Of a stretch of 33,598 bases of DNA, positions 1 to 9,390 are shown one piece after another. Position numbers and translations under genes: made by a program. The notes beneath the pieces were generated by a model. That model saw only the letters and a program-made list of their open reading frames with translations, was not told where the DNA came from and ran no database searches. The stretch is from Rubrivivax sp. (GTDB lineage Bacteria > Pseudomonadota > Gammaproteobacteria > Burkholderiales > Burkholderiaceae_C): NCBI GenBank assembly GCA_030693565.1, contig JAUYAJ010000698.1:1-33598 (forward strand), written 5' to 3'. Position 1 is the stretch's first letter. Each line of letters begins with the position of its first letter.

Positions 1-602
<602 letters not shown>

Positions 603-611
603 CGGTGTGTC

Positions 612-2270
612 TCAGGTTCGGCGCCAGTCGAAGCCGGCTTTGTGCCCGCTGCCATAGGCGGTGAGCGCGCCTTGGGCGCCGACGGCGTTGGGGCGCTGGA
701 AGATCCAGTTCTGCCAGGCGCTGAGGCGGCCGAAGACGCGCGTGGCCAGGTTCTCCGGGCCGTTGAAGCGCAGATTGGCTTCCAGGCCGGTCAAGGCGTC
801 GGGCGACATCGCCACCCGCTGCTCGACGGCGATGCGCAACTCGTCGGCCCAGTCGATGTCGTCGGGATTGCGCGTCACCAGCCCGAGGGCGACGGCGGCG
901 TCGGCGTTCAGTGCCTGGCCGCAGTGCTGGCGCACCGCGGCCAGCGCCGCGGCTTCGTCGTGGAAGCGCCGGCCGAGCCGGCTTTGGCCGCCGACCATCG
1001 GATAGCGGCCGAAGTTGGCTTCGGTGACGACGATGGTGGGCGCGTTGGCGGCATCGCCCGGCAGCGCCAGCTGGTAGCTGCGGTCGCAGGCCAGCGCCAG
1101 CTCCAGCAGCGGGCCGGCAAAACACGAGCCGGGCTCGATCAGCGCAAACAGGCTGCGCGACGACAGGTCCAGCCGGCTCAGCGTGCGGCGCAGCAAGCCG
1201 ATGGTCTCGCGCACCCGCCAGTCGGCCTGGTGGGCTTGCAGCGTCGCGTCCAGTGCCAGCGCGGCGCCGATGTCGCCTTCGGTCTTGATGAGCCAGGTGC
1301 CGATCTCGGTCTCGTTGGTGCGCATCCACAGGATGGCGTCGTCGAGCTCGCGCGCCATCTGCAGCGGATACCAGGCGGCGCCGGCGCCTGTTATGCCTGC
1401 GATGTCGGTCGGCTGCCCGGCGGCCGGGCCGCGAACGGTGAAGGTGGCGCAGCGACCGCCGCGGTCCATCGCCACGCTGACATGTGCATGGTGAAGTGCA
1501 TCGGCCTCGAGCCGGCGCCGCAGCGGCGTCAGCGCCACCCCGCGGTCCGCTGCGGGCCGGTCGCTGCCGGCCGCCAGTGCAAGGGTGCGGTCCTGCACCG
1601 CGGCGGCGAAATCGTCTGGCTTGGCCAGCTGATCGACCAGCCGCCAGTCGAGCGCGCGCTGGCCGCGCACGCCTTCGACGCTGGTGCAGAACAGGTCGGC
1701 CAGGTCGTGGCGCACATGGCGCTTGTCGGTCAGCCGGGTCAGCCCGCCGGTGCCGGGCAGCACGCCCAGCAGCGGCACCTCGGGCAGGCTGATGTGGCTG
1801 GAGCGGTCGTCCACAAGCAGGATTTCGTCGCAGGCCAGCGCCAGTTCATAACCGCCGCCGGCGCAGGTGCCGTTGACGGCGGCCAGGAACTTCAGCCCGC
1901 TGTGGCGCGAAGCGTCTTCGATGGCGCCGCGCGTCTCGTTGGTGAACTTGCAGAAGTTCACCTTCCAGGCGTGGCTGCTGAGTCCGAGCATGAAGATGTT
2001 GGCGCCCGAGCAGAACAGCCTGGGCCGGGCGCTGGTGATGACGACGGCACGCACCGCGGGGTGTTCGAAGCGAATGCGGTTGACGGCGTCGTGCAGTTCG
2101 ATGTCGACGCCCAGGTCGTAGCTATTCAGCTTGAGCGCATAGCCCGGACGCAGCCCGCCGCCTTCGTCGGTGCCCAGCGCCAGCGTCGCGACCACGCCGT
2201 CGACGCTGAGCGTCCAGTGGCGGTAGGCGCCGGGGTGGGTCCGGTAGTCGACGGGCAGGGGCTGGTCCAA
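612..2270 (-). CDS. boxC: Benzoyl-CoA-dihydrodiol lyase (BoxC), enoyl-CoA hydratase/crotonase superfamily
   Basis: 552 aa ORF; crotonase-like segments (RLFCSGANIFMLG, NGTCAGGGYELALACDEI, SLPEVPLLGVLPGTGGLTRL); sits next to boxB and a boxR-like gene. Confidence 0.9.
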   Translation of the reverse strand: MDQPLPVDYRTHPGAYRHWTLSVDGVVATLALGTDEGGGLRPGYALKLNSYDLGVDIELHDAVNRIRFEHPAVRAVVITSARPRLFCSGANIFMLGLSSHAWKVNFCKFTNETRGAIEDASRHSGLKFLAAVNGTCAGGGYELALACDEILLVDDRSSHISLPEVPLLGVLPGTGGLTRLTDKRHVRHDLADLFCTSVEGVRGQRALDWRLVDQLAKPDDFAAAVQDRTLALAAGSDRPAADRGVALTPLRRRLEADALHHAHVSVAMDRGGRCATFTVRGPAAGQPTDIAGITGAGAAWYPLQMARELDDAILWMRTNETEIGTWLIKTEGDIGAALALDATLQAHQADWRVRETIGLLRRTLSRLDLSSRSLFALIEPGSCFAGPLLELALACDRSYQLALPGDAANAPTIVVTEANFGRYPMVGGQSRLGRRFHDEAAALAAVRQHCGQALNADAAVALGLVTRNPDDIDWADELRIAVEQRVAMSPDALTGLEANLRFNGPENLATRVFGRLSAWQNWIFQRPNAVGAQGALTAYGSGHKAGFDWRRT

Positions 2271-2305
2271 ACGTTTATCTCCTTGGCAAGCCGCTTGTGG
2301 ATTGA

Positions 2306-2320
2306 TGCAGCATAGTGCTT
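2306..2320. promoter_or_regulatory. Candidate BoxR operator between boxR and boxC (TGCAGCATAGTGCTT)
   Basis: TGCA-N6-TGCT; 12 of 15 positions identical to the motif at 3293-3307. Confidence 0.45.
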
Positions 2321-2329
2321 GTTGGATGG

Positions 2330-3262
2330 TCAGACCGCCATCCCCAGCGCCTGACGCACGCGCTGGCGCAGCGCCGCAAAGGTCTGCGTCAGCGGTTGTG
2401 CGCTGGTGTTCAATTGCAGGTCGGCCTTTGAATAAAAGGCCGCGCGGCCGGCGAGGATGCTGCGCAAGTCCTGCATCGCCTCGGCGCTGGCGGCCATCGG
2501 CCGCAGGTCACCCTGGGCGGTGACGCGGGCCATGTGGTCTTCGGCGTCGGCCTGCAGCCAGATGCTGGTGCACTGGGTCAGCAGGCGGTTGAAGCTGGCC
2601 GGGTCGGACACCAGGCCGCCAGGCGTGGCCAGCACCGCCTCGGGGTGTTTGAGCAACGCCTCGTCGAGGGCGCGGCGTTCGTAGCGGCGGTACGCATTCA
2701 TGCCGTACAAGGCCTGGATCTCGGCCGTGTTGCAGCCGGCGAGTTTTTCAACCTCGCGGCTCAGCTCGACAAAGGGCATCCCCAGATCCTCGGCCAGCAG
2801 CGCCCCCAGCGTGGACTTGCCGGCGCCGCGCAAACCCACCAGGGCGATGCGGCGCTGGCGGTTGGCGCTCGGCGCGGCGCCGTCGAGCCACTGGCCCAGC
2901 GCCAGGCGGGCGCGCTGCAGCGTGGCTTCGTCGCGCGAGCTCAGCAACTCGCGAATCAGCAGCCATTCCGGCGAGCTCGTCGTGACGTCACCCAGCAGTT
3001 CGGCCAGGCTGCAGTGCAGCGCTTGCGACAACTGCAGCAGCACCAGGATCGACACGTTGCCAGTGCCGTATTCGAGGTTGGCCAGGTGGCGCTCGGAGAC
3101 GTCGGCGGCAGTGGCGACGGCTTTGCGCGTCATGCCGCGTCGCGCCCGCAGCGCCCGCGCGCGCTCGCCCAGCGCCGCCAGGAAGGGGTGTTTGTCCTCC
3201 GGCTTGCCGGGGGCGGTGGGCGCTGGCGCGGGGCGGGCGCGGTCCGCAGTCAGGTTGGGCAC
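2330..3262 (-). CDS. boxR: BoxR/BzdR-type regulator: N-terminal XRE HTH plus C-terminal shikimate kinase-like domain
   Basis: HTH region (LGERARALRARRGMTRKAVATAADVSERHLANLEYGTGNVSILVLLQLSQAL) fused to a P-loop domain (IALVGLRGAGKSTLGALLAEDLGMPFVELSREVEKLAG). ORF opens at 3424, but a GTG at 3262 (VPNLTADRARP) is a more plausible start because the longer form overlaps the divergent gene. Confidence 0.85.
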   Translation of the reverse strand: MPNLTADRARPAPAPTAPGKPEDKHPFLAALGERARALRARRGMTRKAVATAADVSERHLANLEYGTGNVSILVLLQLSQALHCSLAELLGDVTTSSPEWLLIRELLSSRDEATLQRARLALGQWLDGAAPSANRQRRIALVGLRGAGKSTLGALLAEDLGMPFVELSREVEKLAGCNTAEIQALYGMNAYRRYERRALDEALLKHPEAVLATPGGLVSDPASFNRLLTQCTSIWLQADAEDHMARVTAQGDLRPMAASAEAMQDLRSILAGRAAFYSKADLQLNTSAQPLTQTFAALRQRVRQALGMAV

Positions 3263-3292
3263 GGCAAATCCCGCAGCTGAAACTTCATGAAG

Positions 3293-3307
3293 TGCACAAT
3301 AGTGCAT
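3293..3307. promoter_or_regulatory. Candidate BoxR operator between boxR and the hydrolase (TGCACAATAGTGCAT)
   Basis: TGCA-N6-TGCA, also a palindrome TGCAC-N4-GTGCA; centred in the divergent start region. Confidence 0.55.
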
Positions 3308-3335
3308 ATTCACAAGGGCTGCAAGCCTGTGGGGA

Positions 3336-4220
3336 GTGACTCTGATCCACCATCCCCGTCCTGCCGGTGCTGCCGCTGACGTCGAATTCGTCAATGTCGA
3401 CTGGGCCGGGCGGTGCGTCAGCATCGAACACCAGTGGCTGGCGCCGGCGCGATCAACAGCGGCGGGCCCGCCTTTGATCGTCTATCTCCACGAAGGCCTG
3501 GGTTCGCTGTCGATGTGGCGCGACTTTCCGCAGGCCTTGTGCGACGCCGCCGGCTGTCGCGGGCTGGTGTACTCGCGGCCGGGCTATGGGCGCTCGACGC
3601 CGCGTGCGCACGGCGAGACCTGGGGCGTGGACTTCATGCACCGGCAGGCCCATGAGCTGCTGCCGGCGCTGTTGGCCGCGCTGGGCGTGGACAGCGCGGC
3701 GCAGCCACCCTGGCTGCTCGGCCACAGCGACGGCGGCACGATCGCGCTGCTGTATGCGGCGCAGTTCCCGGCGCTGGTGGCGGGCGTGGTGGTGCTGGCG
3801 CCGCACATCGTCGTCGAGGCGGTGTCGCTGGCCAGCATCGAGCGCAGCCGCCGGGCCTATCTCGACGGCGACTTGCGCGAACGGCTGGCGCGCCACCATG
3901 CCGACCCCGACTCGGCGTTCTGGGGCTGGAACCAGGCTTGGCTGGCGCCGGCGTTTCGCGACTGGTCGATCGAAACCGAGATCGGCGCCATTCGCTGTCC
4001 GCTGCTGGCGGTGCAGGGCCTGGACGACGAGTACGGCACGCTGGCCCAGGTGCGCGGCATCGCGCGCCGGCTGCCGCGGACAGAATTGCTGGAACTGGCG
4101 GATTGCGGCCATTCGCCGCACCGCGATCAGCGCCAAGCCGTCATCGTGGCCGCGTGCGCCTGCATCGAAGGCGGCCAGGCGGGCTCGCCAGCCGCCGCCC
4201 GGGTGTCGGCTGCGCCATAG
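3336..4220 (+). CDS. Alpha/beta hydrolase, box-locus associated
   Basis: GTG start; alpha/beta hydrolase features ([12 protein letters not shown], nucleophile elbow GHSDGG, C-terminal DCGHSPH); divergent from boxR. Confidence 0.8.
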   Translation: MTLIHHPRPAGAAADVEFVNVDWAGRCVSIEHQWLAPARSTAAGPPLIVYLHEGLGSLSMWRDFPQALCDAAGCRGLVYSRPGYGRSTPRAHGETWGVDFMHRQAHELLPALLAALGVDSAAQPPWLLGHSDGGTIALLYAAQFPALVAGVVVLAPHIVVEAVSLASIERSRRAYLDGDLRERLARHHADPDSAFWGWNQAWLAPAFRDWSIETEIGAIRCPLLAVQGLDDEYGTLAQVRGIARRLPRTELLELADCGHSPHRDQRQAVIVAACACIEGGQAGSPAAARVSAAP

Positions 4221-4323
4221 TTCACGCTGGCGTCACCCTCGGGGTTTCGGGCTGCGTGCCAAAATCTGGCTTGACTCCGACCGGCCAGCGCGCAAAGGCG
4301 ACATCACCTGGCCTCGCTCCACC

Positions 4324-5331
4324 ATGAAAATCCTGCTCACCGGCGCGGCCGGCTTCATCGGCATGACCGCCGCGCTGCGCTTGCTGGCGCGCGGCGACGA
4401 GGTGGTCGGCGTCGACAACCTGAACGACTACTACGAAGTCCAGCTTAAGCTCGACCGCCTGGCGCGCTTGCAGCCGCTTGCGGGCTTTCGCTTCGTCAAG
4501 CTCGATGTCGCCGACCGCGACGGCATGGCGGCGCTGTTTGCGCAGGAGAAATTCGACCGCGTGATCCACCTGGCGGCGCAGGCCGGCGTGCGTTACTCGC
4601 TGAAGAACCCGCACGCCTACGTCGGCAGCAACATCGTCGGCTTCATGAACGTGCTCGAAGGCTGCCGCTACAGCGCCGTCCAGCACCTGGTCTACGCGTC
4701 GAGCTCCAGCGTCTACGGCGGCAACACGAAGATGCCGTTCTCCGAGCGCGACAGCGTTGACCACCCAGTCAGCATGTACGCGGCGACCAAGAAGGCCAAC
4801 GAGCTGATGGCCCACACCTACAGCCATCTGTACGGTTTGCCGACCACGGGGTTGCGCTTCTTCACCGTCTACGGCCCCTGGGGCCGGCCGGACATGGCGC
4901 TGTTCCTCTTTACCAAGGCAATCCTTGAAGGCCGGCCGATTGACGTTTTCAATCACGGCCAGATGCAGCGCGACTTCACCTATGTCGACGACATCGTCGA
5001 AGGCGTGATCCGCGTCCTCGACCGTGTCGCCGCGCCCGACCCCACCTACGACGCCAGTCAGCCCGACCCGGGCGCCAGCAACGTGCCTTACCGTGTGTTC
5101 AACATCGGCAATCACGACCCCGTGCCGCTGCTCGACTTCATCGGTTGCATAGAGGATGCGCTGGGCATGAAGGCGCAGAAGAACCTGCTGCCGCTGCAAG
5201 ACGGCGACGTGCCAGCCACCTACGCCGACGTCAGCGCGCTCCAGGCCTGGGTGGGTTTCACGCCGGCCACGAACATCCGCACCGGCATCGGACGATTCGT
5301 GCAGTGGTACCGTGGGTACTATGCTCGCTGA
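4324..5331 (+). CDS. NAD-dependent epimerase, UDP-glucuronate 4-epimerase-like (extended SDR)
   Basis: N-terminal [37 protein letters not shown], catalytic [24 protein letters not shown] at 4324 lies inside ORF 3586..5331; the upstream part is a shadow of the hydrolase. Confidence 0.85.
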   Translation: MKILLTGAAGFIGMTAALRLLARGDEVVGVDNLNDYYEVQLKLDRLARLQPLAGFRFVKLDVADRDGMAALFAQEKFDRVIHLAAQAGVRYSLKNPHAYVGSNIVGFMNVLEGCRYSAVQHLVYASSSSVYGGNTKMPFSERDSVDHPVSMYAATKKANELMAHTYSHLYGLPTTGLRFFTVYGPWGRPDMALFLFTKAILEGRPIDVFNHGQMQRDFTYVDDIVEGVIRVLDRVAAPDPTYDASQPDPGASNVPYRVFNIGNHDPVPLLDFIGCIEDALGMKAQKNLLPLQDGDVPATYADVSALQAWVGFTPATNIRTGIGRFVQWYRGYYAR

Positions 5332-5539
5332 TCCGCAATTTGCTCACCTGCGCGGACGGCAACACGACCCACTCCATCTCGACGGCTGGCGGCGATCGAG
5401 CAATTTGACATGTTCTCCAGCGGGTCACCCTTGACTCGGGGGGTTATAGGCCCGGGTTGGGGCGATATAGTGCGTAAGCATGGGGTCGTTTCGGCCCTGG
5501 GCAGTGACTATCGGTGGAGTTGCTTGTAGGGAAATGGCA

Positions 5540-6289
5540 ATGAACCAAGAACAGCATCAGCAGATCAGCATCGCGGGGGTTGGCCATGAGGTGCAGCCAG
5601 CGTCGCAGCGCGAGTCCGTCCGTGTCGATGACGGCCGTCGTCGTCTCTTCAGGGGTGCGGGCGCCGGGGTTGGCGTGCTGTTGACGGTGAGTGCGAAGAC
5701 GGCGCTGGGCGGGACGGTTTGCCAAAGTCCTTCGGCCATGATGAGCGGGAACACGAGTCCGCGACCTGGCACGGGCGGGACTTGTTCGGGAGGGCGCTCG
5801 CCCGGGTACTGGAAGGTGCCGCAGCACAGTGGCAGCTGGAACGTGGCTGGGGGCCAGTACCCGACCTTCAAGAAGACAGTGGTCGAGTGTGCGAAGGGCA
5901 TGGGAAATTTAAGCATTGATGACGTCAAGAGCCATGGCACGCTGTTGGCTTCGGTTTTCCCCGGTGCTCCCAGCACCTATGGCTTGTGGGCCGTGCTTGC
6001 CTTTCCCAATGACCCGATCTTTGGCAACAAGGGTCAGTTGCTCAGGCACCTCAGCGCCGCCTGGTTGAACGCCGGTTACTTCAACGCCAGTGCTGCGCAG
6101 TATCCGATCAGCAAAGCACAGGTGGTTGCGATGTGGCATGCAGTGAAGTATGGCGGCCTGTATTGCCCGCCATCCATGCCAAACTGCGGCACCAAGGGCT
6201 GGAGTGCGGATCAGGTCAAGTCATACATTGAGGGGATGTACGATGTGAACGCCCAGATCAGCGAGCCTGACTTGTGCAAGACAACATAG
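5540..6289 (+). CDS. Hypothetical Tat-signal, Cys-containing secreted protein; candidate cargo of the downstream PqqD-like/HprK-related cassette
   Basis: MNQEQHQQ... start (alternative ATG at 5534); RRRLFRGAGAGVGVLLTVSAKTALG resembles a twin-arginine signal; mature part has six Cys and a SPGYWK motif. Followed directly by the PqqD-like gene on the same strand. Confidence 0.6.
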   Translation: MNQEQHQQISIAGVGHEVQPASQRESVRVDDGRRRLFRGAGAGVGVLLTVSAKTALGGTVCQSPSAMMSGNTSPRPGTGGTCSGGRSPGYWKVPQHSGSWNVAGGQYPTFKKTVVECAKGMGNLSIDDVKSHGTLLASVFPGAPSTYGLWAVLAFPNDPIFGNKGQLLRHLSAAWLNAGYFNASAAQYPISKAQVVAMWHAVKYGGLYCPPSMPNCGTKGWSADQVKSYIEGMYDVNAQISEPDLCKTT

Positions 6290-6337
6290 CGGTTGGCGGG
6301 GCATTTCCACCGCCGTCCGCTGGCAATCAACTTCGCA

Positions 6338-6664
6338 ATGAGTGGGTCTGCCCCGACCACGGGCTTGCTGTCCCTGGCCGCAGGGCGGCGCCTGCTCTGG
6401 GGCCCGCGCTGGAACTGTGCAGAAGCCGGGCTGGCGTTTGACGTCAACTCGGGCGACTTCTGGGTGCTGACTCCGTTGGCGCGTCAGATCATCGAACAAC
6501 TCCTTACCCAGGATCGACTCAGCGAGGCCGAGTTGCGCTCGCGAACTGCAGGTGATTCACGGCCCGCCGACTGGGCTGAGACCTTGGCCGCCGTGGTGCA
6601 GTCGGGACTCGTGCAACAGGCCGTCGACGTTGCCGACCAGCGCCACCCGAACCTGACGACTTGA
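6338..6664 (+). CDS. PqqD-like small protein (HPr-rel-A system PqqD family type)
   Basis: About 108 aa; PqqD-like pattern LAFDVNSGDFWVLTPLARQIIEQLL; stop overlaps the next start (TTGA at 6661-6664). Confidence 0.65.
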   Translation: MSGSAPTTGLLSLAAGRRLLWGPRWNCAEAGLAFDVNSGDFWVLTPLARQIIEQLLTQDRLSEAELRSRTAGDSRPADWAETLAAVVQSGLVQQAVDVADQRHPNLTT

Positions 6665-7521
6665 TCAACGCCGTCCTCCACATTCCGCCGTTTCGTGTCC
6701 GCTTGCGCTCACCGCTGGCGGAAGTCTGGCGCCATGTCGATCTCTTCTATCCGGGCGCTGACAGCGACGCCGTCGACATCTTCGTCGACTTCGACGTCGA
6801 GATTTCACATGGCGACGGTATCCGACGTCTTTGGCGTCGGCAGGCGCGCTTCCTGCTCGACGGCGCCGAGCCCTTCTTCCCGCTGCCCGCAGAGCAGGCC
6901 GCACCGATGTTCGAATGGGGGTTGAACTGGTGTGTCGCCCAGCGGCCGCTGGGCTACCTCGTGCTGCACGCAGCGGTCGTTGAACGCGACGGCGCCGCGC
7001 TGATGCTTCCGGGGTTTCCAGGTGCGGGCAAGAGCACCTTGTGCGCTGCGCTGACGCTGATCGATCGCTGGCGGCTGTTTTCGGACGAACTGGCGATCCT
7101 TGACCCGGCGGACGGCTTGCTGCTGCCTCACCCGCGGCCCATCTGCGTCAAGAACGACTCGATCGACCTCGTCGCCGCATTTCCGGGCAGCTGCGTTGGG
7201 CCCGTCTACCAAGACACGCGCAAAGGAACGATTGCACATCTGGCATGCGCACCGCAAGCACGCGAGCGTGCCGCCGAACGCGCGCGGGTGGCCTGGATCG
7301 TCTTTCCGCGCTTCGTCGCCGGGGGGCCGCTGCAGGTCGAGCGGATCAGCCGGGTTGAAGCGTTTGCCTGGATTTCTGAGCAGTCGTTCAACAAGGAGCG
7401 AATGGGCGAAGCCGGTTTCAAGGGGCTTTGCGATGTGCTCGACACTGCAGAGTGTTTTGAGCTGAGCTACGGCTCGACGGCGGACGCACTAGAGGGTATT
7501 GAGCGAATCTGCAGCCCATGA
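6661..7521 (+). CDS. HprK-related kinase (HprK-related kinase A type)
   Basis: Walker A LPGFPGAGKSTLCAALTL followed by LFSDELAILD, as in HprK-like kinases; TTG start overlapping the PqqD-like stop; ATGA overlap with the next gene. Confidence 0.75.
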   Translation: MINAVLHIPPFRVRLRSPLAEVWRHVDLFYPGADSDAVDIFVDFDVEISHGDGIRRLWRRQARFLLDGAEPFFPLPAEQAAPMFEWGLNWCVAQRPLGYLVLHAAVVERDGAALMLPGFPGAGKSTLCAALTLIDRWRLFSDELAILDPADGLLLPHPRPICVKNDSIDLVAAFPGSCVGPVYQDTRKGTIAHLACAPQARERAAERARVAWIVFPRFVAGGPLQVERISRVEAFAWISEQSFNKERMGEAGFKGLCDVLDTAECFELSYGSTADALEGIERICSP

Positions 7522-8630
7522 AGCTTGATGCGGACACGGCCGAAATGGTGGCGATACTGCGTGCCCCGGAGCGCACCGTCGGCTGGCGTGACACCGACTG
7601 GTCAAGACTCGTCGGCGCAGCGCGCGGCGCCAACTTGCTCGGCGCACTTGCCGAGCGGCTCCACTGTGCAGGCATTCAGCCAGCAGCAGCAGCGCGGCGA
7701 CACCTTGACGGTGCCAGGCAATTGAGCGAACGGCAGCGGCTTTCAGTGGTCTGGGAGGCCCATGGCCTGCGCTCCGTCCTTGCTGGCCTCGACGTTCCCG
7801 TGGTGCTGCTGAAGGGGGCGGCCTATGTTTTGGCGTATCCGGAGTTCGCCCGCGGGCGTTTGTTCGGCGACATCGATGTCCTGCTGCCTCGATCGGTTCT
7901 GGCCGAGGTCGAGAGCCAGCTGATGTTGAACGGCTGGGCCAGCGCCAAGCCCGATGCCTACGACCAGCGCTACTACCGCGAGTGGATGCACGAACTGCCG
8001 CCAATGGTGAACGTCCGCCGCGGGACCGTGCTCGACGTGCACCACACGATCCTGCCGCTGACGGCGCGCAACACCCCCGATCCGGCGGCGATCATCGGCC
8101 GTTCGCTGCCCGTCGAAGGGCTTGCCGGCCTGCGCGTACCCTGCCCCGAAGATCTCGTCGTGCACAGCATCACGCACCTGATGTACGAGGGCGAGCTGCA
8201 CAACGGCTTGCGCGATCTGCACGACATCGACGCCATGCTCAGATCGTTCTCGGTCCGCCCTGACTTCTGGTCGCGGCTGGCGGCGACCGCGGCGGACAAC
8301 GATCTGGCCGCGCCGGTCGCCAATGGCCTGCGTCTCGCTGCGCGGGTGTTCGACTCGCCGGTGCCGGCACAGGTGCTGGCCCGGCTCGACGATGGCTCGC
8401 ATCGCCGCACCTACCGGCTGCTAGAACCCTTGTACATGCTCGCGCTGCAGTCACCACAGACCACCAGGCCGCGCCTGCCGGTGCGGCTGGCCCGGTTGGC
8501 GATCTACTTGCGGGGGCACTGGCTGCGCATGCCGCTGCCGCAGCTTCTGCGGCACCTTGCGGTCAAGGCGTGGAAGGGGGCCAGGGCAGCGCCTGGCGCG
8601 ACGCCGCCCGAGCTTAACGCCCCCCCTTGA
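7518..8630 (+). CDS. Nucleotidyltransferase family protein (NTP_transf_5-like)
   Basis: VVLLKGAAYVLAYPEFARGRLFGDIDVLLPRS, VLDVHHTILPL, ITHLMYEGELHNGLRDLHDIDAML; ATGA overlap with the HprK-related gene. Confidence 0.75.
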   Translation: MKLDADTAEMVAILRAPERTVGWRDTDWSRLVGAARGANLLGALAERLHCAGIQPAAAARRHLDGARQLSERQRLSVVWEAHGLRSVLAGLDVPVVLLKGAAYVLAYPEFARGRLFGDIDVLLPRSVLAEVESQLMLNGWASAKPDAYDQRYYREWMHELPPMVNVRRGTVLDVHHTILPLTARNTPDPAAIIGRSLPVEGLAGLRVPCPEDLVVHSITHLMYEGELHNGLRDLHDIDAMLRSFSVRPDFWSRLAATAADNDLAAPVANGLRLAARVFDSPVPAQVLARLDDGSHRRTYRLLEPLYMLALQSPQTTRPRLPVRLARLAIYLRGHWLRMPLPQLLRHLAVKAWKGARAAPGATPPELNAPP

Positions 8631-9390
8631 GCAGCTCGGTCACAAATCGCACCGGGATCGCATAGGTGATGCCCGTGGGGTGGCTCAAGGCCGACTCCCG
8701 GGTGCCGCGGATCAGCACCATGTTGACGACGCCGACGACGCGCCCGGTCTGGACGTCGAGCACCGGTCCGCCGCTGTTGCCGGGGTAGGCGGTGGCGTCG
8801 AGCTGAAGGATGTCGAACGCGCCGTCGCGCAAAGTGGCGATGGCGCGTGCGCTCAGGCGCTCGGAGGTTGGCGCCGGCAGCGCGATGGCGCTGATCGACG
8901 CGATGATGCCGCGGTGCGTGACCGGCGCAAAGCCGAGCACGCCGCCGATCGGGAAGCCGATCAAGGCAATCGACGTGCCTTCGCGCGCCACCCCTGAGCC
9001 TTCGAGCGGCAGCGCCGGCAGCGGTGGACCTTCGATCTGCAGCAAGGCCAGGTCGTGGGTGCGGTCGCTGCTGATCAGCCTGGCCACGCGCCCTTCGAGT
9101 TCACGCCCGCCCTTGGGAATCTGGATCATCAAGGTCGGGCCCGAGGCGCTTTCCACCGCCCCGGGCAGGACGTGGAAGTTGGTGATCACCTGGGTGCCGT
9201 CGCCGACGACAAAACCCGTACCGCGAAAGCCGAAGCGCGGATTGTCGGTGGGGTTGTAGGTGCCGACGGCGACCACCGACGGCTTGGTGCTGGCGATGAG
9301 ATCGGGCAGCGACGCCTGCGCGGCGCTGCCGGCGAGCGCGACGGCGGCGAATGCCAGCCACCGCGCCGCCCGGCTCAGCAAACGCCTCAT
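8614..9390 (-). CDS. Signal-peptide-bearing trypsin-like serine protease (S1C/DegP-like catalytic domain, no PDZ seen)
   Basis: N-terminal hydrophobic signal; His in VITNFHVL, Asp in THDLALLQ, Ser in AYPGNSGGPVLD. Start overlaps the upstream TPR gene stop. Confidence 0.85.
   Translation of the reverse strand: MRRLLSRAARWLAFAAVALAGSAAQASLPDLIASTKPSVVAVGTYNPTDNPRFGFRGTGFVVGDGTQVITNFHVLPGAVESASGPTLMIQIPKGGRELEGRVARLISSDRTHDLALLQIEGPPLPALPLEGSGVAREGTSIALIGFPIGGVLGFAPVTHRGIIASISAIALPAPTSERLSARAIATLRDGAFDILQLDATAYPGNSGGPVLDVQTGRVVGVVNMVLIRGTRESALSHPTGITYAIPVRFVTELLKGGR

Noticed and set aside
3586-4323. N-terminal extension of the epimerase ORF
   Set aside because: Shadow of the alpha/beta hydrolase; the Rossmann start [13 protein letters not shown] is at 4324.
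5455-5475. Possible sigma-54 element (GG-N10-GC around TTGGGGCGATATAGTGC) upstream of the cassette
   Set aside because: Spacing fits but flanking positions match the consensus poorly.
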